A stretch of 64,000 nt of DNA from Flavobacteriia bacterium (GCA_004293165.1 RDYL01000005.1:97678-161677); one strand, 5' to 3'. Shown: positions 46,917-55,112, numbered from the stretch's first letter. Translations and numbers: made by a program. The notes: a model not told the origin generated them from the letters alone.

Positions 46917-48101
46917 ATGAACCCGTTATCGGACAGAATTAACAATTTAGCTGTTTCACAAACTTTAGCAATGGCAGCTTTAGCAAGAGAATTAAAAGCA
47001 CAAGGAAAAGACATTATTAGCCTTAGTTTAGGAGAACCAGATTTCAATACTCCTGAATTCATTAAAGAAGCTGCAAAAAAAGCTATCGATGAAAACTACA
47101 GCACCTACACACCTGTGGAAGGTTACTTAGAATTGAAAGAAGCGATTTGCAAAAAATTTAAAAGAGATAATAATTTAGAATACAAACCCTCACAAATTGT
47201 AGTTTCAACCGGAGCAAAACAATCTTTATACAATATTGCACAAGTAATGTTAAACGATGGTGACGAAGTAATTCTTCCTGCTCCCTACTGGGTTTCGTAT
47301 TTCGAAATTATCAAACTTTCTGGTGGTGTTCCTGTTGAAGTTCCAACTTCTGTTGAAAGCGATTTCAAAATCACACCAGAACAATTAGAAGCAGCCATTA
47401 CGCCAAAAACAAAAATGATGTGGTTCAGTTCGCCTTGTAATCCAAGTGGTTCGGTATACAATCGTGAAGAGTTAACTGCTTTAGCTAAAGTTTTAGAAAA
47501 ACATCCACATGTATATGTTGTTTCTGATGAAATCTACGAGCACATTAACTTTTCAGGTACTTTCTGTAGTATCGGTTCTATTCCTGGAATGTTAGAAAGA
47601 ACGATTACTGTAAATGGTGTTGCAAAAGCATTCGCTATGACAGGTTGGAGAATTGGTTACATCGGAGCGCCAGAATTCATCGCAAAAGCATGTACAAAAA
47701 TACAAGGTCAAGTAACTTCAGGAGCAAATTCTATTGCACAAAGAGCTACAATAACTGCAGTTGAAGCAGATCCAAGCGTATTGAACGAAATGGTTTCAGC
47801 ATTCAAAAATCGTAGAGATTTAGTGGTTGGATTAGTTAACCAAATTCCAGGATTCAAATTGAATGTTCCAGAAGGAGCATTTTATGTTTTTCCTGATGTA
47901 TCTTACTATTTTGGGAAAACAATCAAAGGAACTGAAATTAAAAACGCAACTGATTTCTCAATGTTCTTATTAGCAGAAGCAAATGTTGCAACGGTAACAG
48001 GAGACGCTTTTGGAAATCCAAATTGTATTCGTTTCTCATACGCAACCAGCGAAGCTTTATTAACAGAAGCGATGAAAAGAATTAAAGAAGCGGTTTCTTG
48101 A
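46917..48101 (+). CDS. Class I aminotransferase, aspartate aminotransferase type
   Basis: PLP enzyme of 394 residues, fold type I, most like bacterial aspartate or prephenate aminotransferases of subgroup Ib. Seen are ISLSLGEPDFNTP, YTPVEGYLELKEAI, the Asn of SSPCNPSGSVY, Asp of VVSDEIYEHI, the Schiff-base Lys237 in NGVAKAFAMTGWRIGY, and the substrate Arg in NCIRFSYA. The last six codons (IKEAVS) lie inside a 20-bp repeat copied 467 bases downstream, beyond a small membrane gene and just before the likely true terminator of this gene. Confidence 0.94.
   Translation: MNPLSDRINNLAVSQTLAMAALARELKAQGKDIISLSLGEPDFNTPEFIKEAAKKAIDENYSTYTPVEGYLELKEAICKKFKRDNNLEYKPSQIVVSTGAKQSLYNIAQVMLNDGDEVILPAPYWVSYFEIIKLSGGVPVEVPTSVESDFKITPEQLEAAITPKTKMMWFSSPCNPSGSVYNREELTALAKVLEKHPHVYVVSDEIYEHINFSGTFCSIGSIPGMLERTITVNGVAKAFAMTGWRIGYIGAPEFIAKACTKIQGQVTSGANSIAQRATITAVEADPSVLNEMVSAFKNRRDLVVGLVNQIPGFKLNVPEGAFYVFPDVSYYFGKTIKGTEIKNATDFSMFLLAEANVATVTGDAFGNPNCIRFSYATSEALLTEAMKRIKEAVS
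48080..48099 (+). repeat. 20-bp direct repeat, copy 1 (3' end of the aminotransferase gene)
   Basis: AATTAAAGAAGCGGTTTCTT, identical to 48547-48566. In this copy it encodes the last residues of the aminotransferase and is followed by TGA. Confidence 0.95.
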
Positions 48102-48126
48102 ACTATTGAAATGAATTGAAAAGCTT

Positions 48127-48543
48127 ATGGAAACGGAAAATGTAAAGGAAAAATTAGAAACCGAGCTAAAATGGGCTAGTTACTTTCTAATTTCAACCAT
48201 TATTCTATCTCTATTTTTTGTCATTTTCAATTTATTATTTCAAAGCCAAAATAATGATAGTATAATTCTATTATACATGTTTGTATTGCTAACTTTCATT
48301 TATATTTCGATAAAATGTTACAATGAAGTTAAATATAAAAAAAGATATCCTGTTTTTGAATTTTTAATTGTTGTCATAAATATATTTTTTATCTCATTTA
48401 TATTGAATTCCTTCCTTTTTGGAAGCTTTAATAATGAGTTTATAATTCCAAGAAACGAACTAACAATTCAAGAAACAAATGAAAATTTACATAAATCAAA
48501 TAGTAATTTATTAAATGATTTTATCAATCTTTTTAAGAAATAA
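48127..48543 (+). CDS. Unrecognised small membrane protein between the direct repeats (138 aa)
   Basis: I do not recognise this protein. It has 138 residues, with three hydrophobic segments (about 18-38, 46-62 and 79-98), a charged N-terminus (METENVKEKLETELKWA) and a polar Asn-rich end. It is much richer in A/T than the aminotransferase and U32 genes around it. It lies entirely within a 467-bp segment bounded by 20-bp direct repeats, which suggests it was inserted after the aminotransferase gene. Confidence 0.65.
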   Translation: METENVKEKLETELKWASYFLISTIILSLFFVIFNLLFQSQNNDSIILLYMFVLLTFIYISIKCYNEVKYKKRYPVFEFLIVVINIFFISFILNSFLFGSFNNEFIIPRNELTIQETNENLHKSNSNLLNDFINLFKK

Positions 48544-48546
48544 TAA

Positions 48547-48566
48547 AATTAAAGAAGCGGTTTCTT
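48547..48566 (+). repeat. 20-bp direct repeat, copy 2
   Basis: Identical to 48080-48099. Here the same reading frame would end in TAA. It stands 21 bases before a terminator hairpin. Confidence 0.95.
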
Positions 48567-48587
48567 AAATCATATCAAATACATATT

Positions 48588-48630
48588 AGCACGAATTAAT
48601 TTATAAATTAGATGAATTCGTGCTTTTTTA
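48588..48630 (+). terminator. Terminator, probably the original one of the aminotransferase gene
   Basis: Stem AGCACGAATT / AATTCGTGCT with a 17-nt loop and T6. It is now separated from the aminotransferase stop by the inserted segment. Confidence 0.8.
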
Positions 48631-48735
48631 TGCTCCAAATTCAAAAAAAGCGAACTCGAATTAGAAATCTTGGATTTTTTATATGAACTTTGCACACTTT
48701 TTTTCGGCAAATCCCGAATAATTAAAGCTTTACAA

Positions 48736-50607
48736 ATGAAGAAGAAGATTGAAATTTTAGCGCCTGCAAAAAATCTAACACAAGGAATTGCTGCTATAAA
48801 CAGTGGTGCCGATGCGGTTTATATTGGCGCTCCTTTATATGGCGCAAGATCTAATGCAACCAATTCTGTGGAAGATATTGCTGAATTAGTTAAATACGCA
48901 CACCTATATAACGCTCAGGTTTTTGTGGTTATCAATACCATTCTATATGATAATGAATTAGAACCTTGTCGTCAATTAATTTGGAAATTGTATGATATTG
49001 GTGTAGACGCTTTAATCATTCAAGACATGGCGATTATGGAAATGGAATTACCTCCTATCGTATTGCATGCCAGTACGCAAACCAATAATCGTGATGCAGA
49101 TAAGATTAAATTCTTAGCGGATGCCGGAATCAAACGTGTGGTTTTAGCACGTGAGTTGAACTTGCATCAAATCAAAGAAATCAGTGAAGCTTCTGATGTG
49201 GAATTAGAATTTTTCGTTACAGGTGCTTTATGTGTTTCGTTTAGCGGAAATTGTTATATGAGTGTTGCCAATGGCGAACGTTCGGCAAACAGAGGTTCTT
49301 GTGCTCAAAATTGTCGCTTACCTTATAATCTTATTGACGGAATCGGCGACACTTTAATAAAAAATAGTCACTTACTTTCGATTAAAGATTTTGATGTTTC
49401 GAACCAAATTCCAAATTTAGTAGAAGCTGGAATTGTTTCTTTTAAAATTGAAGGTCGTTTGAAAGACATCGTATATGTAAAAAACAACGTTTCGTATTTA
49501 CGCCAGAAATTAGATGCTTTCTTAAACGAAAATAGTGACAAATACACTAAAGCTTCTTCTGGAAAATGTACGTATTTATTTGACTCTTCATTAGATAGAA
49601 CCTTTAATCGTGGTTATACCGATTATTTTGTAAACGAAAGACATCAATCAATCGGTTCTTGGGAAAGTCCAAAATCAAAAGGTCAATACATTGGAAAATT
49701 AATTAAAACCGTTGGAAATTCATACGAAATTGAAAATGGCGAATTATTAAATAATGGTGATGGATTGTGTTTCATCAACGAAAACAACGAAGCCGAAGGA
49801 ATTTACGTCAACCGTGCTGAAAACGGAATCGTTTATCCAAATGTGTTGAAAGAAATCAAAGAAGGTACTTTTATTTACAGAAATAACGATGCCGCTTTCA
49901 TTAAATTGGTAGAACGTGAAGACAGTGCCGTTCGAAAAATCAGCACAACTTTACTATTAAAAGAAAACGAAACTGGTTTTGAATTAATCGCAACTGATGA
50001 AGACGGAAATGTAAGCGTTGTAAATTTGGTTCACCCAAAAGAGCCAACAAAAAACAACGAATCTTTAGCAGAAAACTTCAAAATCAATTTAGCTAAAACA
50101 GGATTTACTCCTTATACAGCTGATGAAATTACGATTGAATTTTCTGGAAATTGGTTTTTACCTATTTCAAAAATCAATGAAATGCGAAGAACGGTTTACG
50201 AACAATTATCGGAAATTCGTTTGAAAAATTATGTGCGCAAAGAACACCAATTGGTAAAAACATCGCACCCTTATCCAGAAACGAAATTGGATTTCATGTA
50301 TAATGTGGCTAATAAAACTGCTCGTAAATTTTACGAACGTCATGGTGTAACCGAAATTGAAAAAGCGTTTGAATTGCAATGGGATCCTGGAAAATCGCGA
50401 GTAATGACAACTAAATATTGCATCAAATATGAATTAGAACGTTGTCCAAAATACCATCGTGAAAACATGGACAAAAAAGTAAAAGAACCTTTGGTTTTGA
50501 AACAAGGCGAATTGGAATACAAACTAAAATTCAATTGCAAACCTTGTGAAATGGAAATTTGGGAAAAAGATGCCGAATTTGAAATTGAAGAAGATCATTT
50601 TCATTAA
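48736..50607 (+). CDS. U32-family protein (RlhA/TrhP-like), misannotated as a peptidase
   Basis: A 623-residue protein from the ATG at 48736 (MKKKIEILAPAKN); a TTG at 48670 would add an atypical extension. The family TIM-barrel is seen in AINSGADAVYIGAPLYGARS, LELEFFVTGALCVSFSGNCY and the Cys-rich GSCAQNCRLPYN, then FKIEGRLKD. Characterised relatives hydroxylate RNA (RlhA on 23S rRNA C2501, TrhP on tRNA) using an Fe-S cluster. A second Cys-rich end (KYELERCPKYH and FNCKPCEMEIW) fits cluster binding. Which RNA it modifies is unknown. Confidence 0.87.
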   Translation: MKKKIEILAPAKNLTQGIAAINSGADAVYIGAPLYGARSNATNSVEDIAELVKYAHLYNAQVFVVINTILYDNELEPCRQLIWKLYDIGVDALIIQDMAIMEMELPPIVLHASTQTNNRDADKIKFLADAGIKRVVLARELNLHQIKEISEASDVELEFFVTGALCVSFSGNCYMSVANGERSANRGSCAQNCRLPYNLIDGIGDTLIKNSHLLSIKDFDVSNQIPNLVEAGIVSFKIEGRLKDIVYVKNNVSYLRQKLDAFLNENSDKYTKASSGKCTYLFDSSLDRTFNRGYTDYFVNERHQSIGSWESPKSKGQYIGKLIKTVGNSYEIENGELLNNGDGLCFINENNEAEGIYVNRAENGIVYPNVLKEIKEGTFIYRNNDAAFIKLVEREDSAVRKISTTLLLKENETGFELIATDEDGNVSVVNLVHPKEPTKNNESLAENFKINLAKTGFTPYTADEITIEFSGNWFLPISKINEMRRTVYEQLSEIRLKNYVRKEHQLVKTSHPYPETKLDFMYNVANKTARKFYERHGVTEIEKAFELQWDPGKSRVMTTKYCIKYELERCPKYHRENMDKKVKEPLVLKQGELEYKLKFNCKPCEMEIWEKDAEFEIEEDHFH

Positions 50608-50608
50608 C

Positions 50609-50648
50609 AAACAAACCGATGCTTTATTGAAAAGACATCGGTTTGTTT
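50609..50648. terminator. Bidirectional terminator between convergent genes
   Basis: 13-bp stem AAACAAACCGATG / CATCGGTTTGTTT with a 14-nt loop, starting immediately after the U32 stop and reaching into the stop codon of the acetyltransferase gene. Confidence 0.85.
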
Positions 50649-51204
50649 ATTCCTTTAATTTTTTAATCACTCTGACTGGATTTCCAACAGCAAGAGAATT
50701 TTTTGGAATATCTTTGGTAACGACAGAACCCGCACCAATTGTACAACCATTTCCAATTGTGACACCTGGGCAAATTACAGTGTTTCCTCCTATCCAACAA
50801 TCATTTCCTATTGACACTGGTTTCGCAAATTCTACCGTTTGCCGTTCAACAGCATTTGTAGGATGGGTTGCTGTATAAATATGGACACCCGGACCAATAA
50901 AAACATTACTACCGATAGTTACTTTTGCTGCATCTAAAACTACACAATTCACATTAAAATAAACCTTTTCTCCTAAATGAATATTGTAGCCATAATCGCA
51001 ATGAAATGGAGGTTCGATGTATATTCTTTTATGCGCATTTGGTAATAATTCTCTAAGAATAGCTCGGGCGTTTCCATTCATCAAATATTCAACAACATTT
51101 AATTTATGGAGTAGTTTTTTGACTCTATTTCTATCTAAAGTCAGCTCTTTATCATTGGAAAAATAATTTTCTCCAGACAGCATTTTTTCTTTTTCAGTTT
51201 TCAT
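50647..51204 (-). CDS. Sugar O-acetyltransferase, maltose acetyltransferase (Maa/LacA) type
   Basis: A 185-residue left-handed beta-helix acetyltransferase. The N-terminal Mac domain (EKEKMLSGENYFSNDKELT) is followed by hexapeptide repeats (VTIGSNVFIGPGVHIYTATH, NDCWIGGNTVICPG, GNGCTIGAGSVV), with the catalytic His in TATHPT. The start at 51204 (MKTEKEKML) is preferred to an in-frame ATG at 51249: the family N-terminus fits, and the homologous leader at 52293-52639 keeps MKTEK but has a stop in the upstream frame. It uses acetyl-CoA; the acceptor sugar is unknown. Confidence 0.9.
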   Translation of the reverse strand: MKTEKEKMLSGENYFSNDKELTLDRNRVKKLLHKLNVVEYLMNGNARAILRELLPNAHKRIYIEPPFHCDYGYNIHLGEKVYFNVNCVVLDAAKVTIGSNVFIGPGVHIYTATHPTNAVERQTVEFAKPVSIGNDCWIGGNTVICPGVTIGNGCTIGAGSVVTKDIPKNSLAVGNPVRVIKKLKE

Positions 51205-51529
51205 ATTTAGAGATTTTTTTATCATTTTTTCTATCACTGATAAATGCAATAAATAATTGTAAAAAACAAGTGTTATTGTTCATCCGTTTAGTGAGATTAT
51301 AAACTTCATATACTTACATTATCAAATATGAAAAAAACTCTCCCGAAAAAACGAGAAATTAAATTTACAACAAAATTACCCCCTACAAAGTATCATTATA
51401 TAAATTTTAATTGAGTATCCTAAAAATATAGTTCTTCTTGTAACTATTTAGTGCAAATCAATATCGACCAAATTTTTATAAATTTTAAAAAACAAAGCTT
51501 TATTCAAAATTATTAACAACTCTATATTT
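51181..51529 (-). repeat. About 350-bp diverged direct repeat, copy A (acetyltransferase leader and first codons)
   Basis: Aligns over its full length, with few gaps, to 52293-52639. The alignment runs from ATATAGAGTT upstream through TTTGCACTAAAT and ACAATTATTT to the start codon and ATGAAAACTGAAAAAG. A hairpin TTCTCG...CGGGAGA followed by T residues (about 51330-51352) is present in both copies in altered form. Divergence is visible at many positions, so the duplication is old. Confidence 0.88.
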
Positions 51530-51699
51530 CTACACATAGAAACCTTTATTTTTAATAGTTCGTATAGCGGCTTTAAGAAATTGTGATTTTACAAACCCCA
51601 AAAAATCTTTTAAATATCACAAATAAAAAACACAACACAAACTTAAATTAAGTTCAAAAATGTTCATTTCTTATAACCGCTATTGTGCAATTGTATTTT
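51205..51699. other. 495-bp gap: duplicated leader, then an inverted-repeat element
   Basis: The part next to the acetyltransferase gene is the repeated leader (to about 51529). The rest, to 51699, holds the inverted repeat at 51564-51683 just past the 3' end of the coiled-coil gene. I see no further ORF of note. Confidence 0.7.
51564..51683. repeat. 120-bp element bounded by 18-bp inverted repeats, candidate cassette boundary
   Basis: ATAGCGGCTTTAAGAAAT (51564-51581) and ATTTCTTATAACCGCTAT (51666-51683) pair at 16 of 18 positions. Inside, TGTGAT (51582-51587) can pair with ATCACA (51616-51621). The 14-mer TTAAATTAAGTTCA at 51643-51656 recurs at 54504-54517 near another inverted repeat. The size and foldback resemble integron attC sites but canonical core triplets are not clear. 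Confidence 0.6.
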
Positions 51700-52308
51700 T
51701 TATTTTAAATAATCTATTAATTTTGGTTCTTTATTTTTCTTTTCAAATTCTTTTTCAAACTCGTTTATTTTGCTTTTTCTAAATTTTTCATTTCTAAAAT
51801 TATATTTAAAAGATGTTACTATTCTATCACTAATGAAAAATGATAAAAAAATAGTTACTGCAATTATTGTTGCATAAGCTAATAATAATTTGAAAATTCC
51901 ATCTTGATAAAAAATCGTGTAAACATAATATATAGTATAAAAGAAAATAAGACCAGCAATCATGAAATAAAAAACATACAATTTGTATTTAGGTAAATCA
52001 TCCCATTCTTTTAGCAGATAATAATTTTTTTTTTTTGTCCATATATCTAAATCTTTACGAAATAAAATTTCTTTGATTCTTTGATTTTCAAGAATTTCAA
52101 TTAATTTACTTAAAATTCTATTCTGTTTTTCAATTTTGTTTTTTTGTGTTAACAATAAGTTAGCATCACTATTTGCATTTTGTAATTTCTTTATTGAAGT
52201 TTTAACATTTTTTTTTAAATCTTCTTTGTCGAATTTAAGTTTGTCAATTTCTTTAGAAATTTCAGTTTTGGTAAAATTCTCCAAATTTTTGCCTTTTTCG
52301 GTTTTCAT
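51700..52308 (-). CDS. Coiled-coil membrane protein with a captured N-terminus (202 aa)
   Basis: I do not recognise the family. Residues 1-100 are charged, Lys/Glu-rich and heptad-like (coiled coil: EISKEIDKLKFDKEDLKKNV and NKIEKQNRILSKLIEILE). Two membrane helices follow (about 113-135 and 140-160), then a basic-acidic tail. The first residues MKTEKGK and the 340 bases upstream are homologous to the acetyltransferase gene's MKTEKEK and leader, although the rest of the two proteins is unrelated. It lies between boundary-like repeats. Confidence 0.65.
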   Translation of the reverse strand: MKTEKGKNLENFTKTEISKEIDKLKFDKEDLKKNVKTSIKKLQNANSDANLLLTQKNKIEKQNRILSKLIEILENQRIKEILFRKDLDIWTKKKNYYLLKEWDDLPKYKLYVFYFMIAGLIFFYTIYYVYTIFYQDGIFKLLLAYATIIAVTIFLSFFISDRIVTSFKYNFRNEKFRKSKINEFEKEFEKKNKEPKLIDYLK

Positions 52309-52639
52309 ATTAAAAGAATTAAATTGCCATCATTTTTTCTATTACTGTTAAATCTCAAAAAATAATTGTAAAAAATTACTGTTATTGTACATCTGTTTAT
52401 TAAATTTTACAAACTTTAATTATCAACTATGAGAAAAATTCTCACTAAACGAGAACTTGAACTTTAATTTTCAACAAAATTCACACCCATATAAAACATC
52501 ATTGTATAAATTTTAAACTGAATGCTATAAATAAAGTTCTTCGTGTAACCATTTAGTGCAAATAAAAATCAATCAAATTTTTATAAATAAAAAACAAAAC
52601 ACATAGGCCTTACTCAAAGTTATTAGTAACTCTATATTT
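52293..52639 (-). repeat. About 350-bp diverged direct repeat, copy B (coiled-coil gene leader and first codons)
   Basis: Homologous to 51181-51529 with an offset of 1104-1110 bases. It includes ATGAAAACCGAAAAAG, the start of the coiled-coil gene, and stops matching within the next codons. Confidence 0.88.
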
Positions 52640-52687
52640 TTTTCATATGATTGTCTATTAAGTGCTGGCCTTTTCGTTTTCTAGTTT
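52309..52687. other. 379-bp gap made almost entirely of the leader repeat
   Basis: All but the last ~50 bases align to the acetyltransferase leader. The hairpin TTCTC-GTTTAGT-GAGAA (about 52437-52453) precedes a T-rich run on the minus strand. No other ORF is seen. Confidence 0.7.
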
Positions 52688-53728
52688 TTAATAGAATTCT
52701 TCTTTTAACAATATTAATTTAAAACAGTTGTCAGAAAATTTAAAACCGTCTTGATCATAATCGGTGTCAGAAATACGTTTAAAATCAAAATCACCTCTAT
52801 TTAATTTTGATAATGTATGAATAATCCCGAGTCCCATTCCTGTTCCTTTTTCATACATTTTTTTTGCTTGCTCACTTCTTTCACCATTAACTTTCCCGTT
52901 TTTTAAAATTTCATCTGTCAAGTATAGGCTTCGCATTTGAAATTTAATTTCTACAAATTCATTTCGAATTTGAGATGTACTAATTGATATATTTGTTTTA
53001 GGCATTATATAACGTAATGCATTAGTAAAAAGATGTGTTAATACAGTTTGAACAGTATTGTAATTTACATATACTGATAAATCAGTAGCTGAAATATTTA
53101 CAAAAACACCTTTGCTATTAAAATCCGTTTCAAACTGATAAAATGACATTACAAGAAGTGAGTGAACTCTTTTATAACCAAATTCATTTTTTTTGATAAC
53201 TATATTAGGTTTCAGATAGTCAATTACATTGTAGTCATTACTAATTTGTGTTGAAATTTTTAATATTGAAAGAACCTCTCTAGCAAACCCTCTAGTATTT
53301 CTATTAATTAAGTTTTCAATATATAATACTTTATCTTTAGATTCAGACAAGGTTTCTTCTTTTAAATAACTTAAAATTTTTGAAGTTATTTGAGCATTTA
53401 AATTTTTCGTATTATGTATTGATGCTTTGACCATTTCTTCATAATTATCATGTCGCGAATCAATAATTGGATTTGCCATTAAAAACATATCGATAGTATG
53501 TTTTGCGTAAAAATTTGCTTCTTTCCGAACTTTAATTCCATCAAAGCAAATAGCAAAAAAGTGCCCAGATTTTTGATCGTTTTTTACAATAAAATATCTG
53601 TCTTTCCCGCAACTACAAGCATCTCCAATAGTAATTTTTCTTGAACTAATACAATCATGCTTATCATCAATATTAGAATATTTAAATATTAAATTATTTG
53701 TTTTTGAATCGTAACAATAAAATATCAT
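52688..53728 (-). CDS. Soluble histidine-kinase-like ATPase, partner of the receiver gene
   Basis: A 346-residue protein with no membrane helix. The start at 53728 is set by an ATGA overlap with the receiver gene. An N-terminal domain of about 95 residues contains a CSCG motif (Cys38, Cys40) and KSGHFFAICFDG, of unknown fold. A possible phosphoacceptor His105 lies in ASIHNTKNLNAQI. The HATPase_c part has the N box HLFTNALRYI (Asn236) and the G2 box GTGMGLGI (295-302), but the G1 box (D-x-G-x-G) is replaced by FQMRSLYLTDEI. It could be a kinase with a divergent lid or a phosphatase-type partner. Confidence 0.78.
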   Translation of the reverse strand: MIFYCYDSKTNNLIFKYSNIDDKHDCISSRKITIGDACSCGKDRYFIVKNDQKSGHFFAICFDGIKVRKEANFYAKHTIDMFLMANPIIDSRHDNYEEMVKASIHNTKNLNAQITSKILSYLKEETLSESKDKVLYIENLINRNTRGFAREVLSILKISTQISNDYNVIDYLKPNIVIKKNEFGYKRVHSLLVMSFYQFETDFNSKGVFVNISATDLSVYVNYNTVQTVLTHLFTNALRYIMPKTNISISTSQIRNEFVEIKFQMRSLYLTDEILKNGKVNGERSEQAKKMYEKGTGMGLGIIHTLSKLNRGDFDFKRISDTDYDQDGFKFSDNCFKLILLKEEFY

Positions 53729-54363
53729 GATACAAAATGTATTAATAGTGTTTTTATTCCACAAGCTACTTTCATGCCTGCCGCTGTAATTTTTAATATC
53801 TTTTCCACGTCTATTTCATTTCCATCTATTGCAGTTTTCATTTTTATACTAAATTCTTCTAAAGTAATTTCTATACCAAAATCTGATTTGTATTTAAAAT
53901 AAATTTCTTTAATTAAAGAATCCCAATCAAAAAGCTTGTATGAAAGTTCTTCTATAGCACTATCAAAAGGATGTGTTTGACCATCTTTATAAACTTTTTT
54001 GTCAACCAAATCAATTGCGTTGTCAAATATATCATGAGAACTTACAGAGGAACAAAGAATAATTCTCTTTTCAGGATATTTATCTTTAATATTTCTTACT
54101 AGTCCTAACCCTTCTTCTTTAATGTTTAATTTTTTACCAACTCCTTTAATGTCAACACATACAATGTGAGCGTCTTTTAAATCAGTGTTTGTATATTTAT
54201 CAAGATCTTCAATATATTTTATATGCCAACCCTCGATTTTTAAAGATTCCACCAAACTTGTTTCTTCATCATCAATCATTAAGATTCTAGTTTTATCTTT
54301 TAATTCAGGCAATGATTTTTTTAAAAACTTTTTATTTTGCTTTTTTTTAAACGGATTCCACAT
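53725..54363 (-). CDS. Receiver-domain protein with unknown C-terminal domain
   Basis: A 212-residue protein. A basic N-terminus (1-24) precedes a complete receiver domain (about 25-130): acidic pair Asp31/Asp32 in ILMIDDEE, phospho-acceptor Asp71 in HIVCVDIKGVG, Ser105 in ILCSSVSS, and Lys122/123 in VDKKVYKDG. The C-terminal 80 residues (WDSLIKEIYFKYKSDFGIEI and onward) are helical without a DNA-binding motif. It overlaps the kinase gene by four bases, so both are translated together. The output is probably protein-protein or enzymatic rather than transcriptional. Confidence 0.78.
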   Translation of the reverse strand: MWNPFKKKQNKKFLKKSLPELKDKTRILMIDDEETSLVESLKIEGWHIKYIEDLDKYTNTDLKDAHIVCVDIKGVGKKLNIKEEGLGLVRNIKDKYPEKRIILCSSVSSHDIFDNAIDLVDKKVYKDGQTHPFDSAIEELSYKLFDWDSLIKEIYFKYKSDFGIEITLEEFSIKMKTAIDGNEIDVEKILKITAAGMKVACGIKTLLIHFVS

Positions 54364-54560
54364 ATTATTTTAATATTATTTTTGTTAAATTCATAATCTC
54401 TCCCTTTTTCTGAGGCTTGCAGCTAAAGTTATGCAACTTGCTATGGGCGGATTAAAGAAGTCTAAACTTTCGATTTAACTGATTTACAAGTACAAAACTG
54501 ATTTTAAATTAAGTTCATAGCCCCATTTTGCCAACGATGGTTTCAGGTTACTTTTTCTTT
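54364..54560. other. Gap with second boundary-like sequence
   Basis: Holds GCTATG (54440-54445) and its inverted copy CATAGC (54516-54521), the local repeat AAAGTTATGCAACTTG, and the 14-mer TTAAATTAAGTTCA (54504-54517) shared with 51643-51656. It is more G/C-rich than its flanks. It may be a cassette boundary related to 51564-51683. Confidence 0.45.
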
Positions 54561-55112
54561 TTATTTCAATGTACCTAACAAAATTATTTCGTCAACATCA
54601 GAACGTATAGGTTGCCAATAAACATCTCCCTCTTTTACTTCCGCTGTAATTTTATAAACTAAATTTGTGGTTTTAGATGTTAAGGGATATATTTTATAAA
54701 GCAATAGCCCATAATCTTCAGTCATTATAGTTTCAGATTTGTCAAATTCATAGTCCTTCTCTTAGTAATTAATCAAAACAGAACCATTCAAGAACATTCG
54801 GCTTTCACTATCAGTATTTTTAAATGTTGCATTTATGATTAAATATAAATTTCCATTTTCAGGTTTTAAGTCTGAAAATTCATTTCTTGTACTTATACGG
54901 TCCAGTAATTCCGCTTTATTAACAGTTATGTCAAAATAATATGCTTTTAAAACTTCTCCAATTTTTACTCCTATTGGTGCTTCAGTGCTTTGTTCAGTTG
55001 AACTCGTTGAATTGTTTTCTTCTTTTCCTTTTTTGTCTTTACCAGCATTAGATATTATTCCGATTACTACTAGAACTCCAAATACAATTAGATTTTTTTT
55101 CCCAAGGCTCAT
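54561..55112 (-). pseudogene. DUF4352 exported protein interrupted by an in-frame stop
   Basis: The frame from the ATG at 55112 gives a membrane or signal segment (LIVFGVLVVIGIISNAG), a Lys/Ser/Thr linker and the start of a DUF4352 Ig-like domain (PIGVKIGEVLKAYYFDITVN to MFLNGSVLINY), then meets TAA at 54762-54764. The same frame continues for 66 residues, EKDYEFDKSETIM through LTSKTTNLVYKI to EIILLGTLK, and completes the domain before a TAA at 54561. One nonsense change, with no frameshift, therefore splits the gene. The 116-residue part might still be made. Confidence 0.82.

Noticed and set aside
50546..50878. 110-aa plus-strand ORF
   Set aside because: Antisense to the acetyltransferase hexapeptide repeats and crossing a terminator.
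51204..51249. Longer start of the acetyltransferase gene at 51249
   Set aside because: The homologous leader copy has a stop in that frame, and the family N-terminus begins at MKTEKEK.
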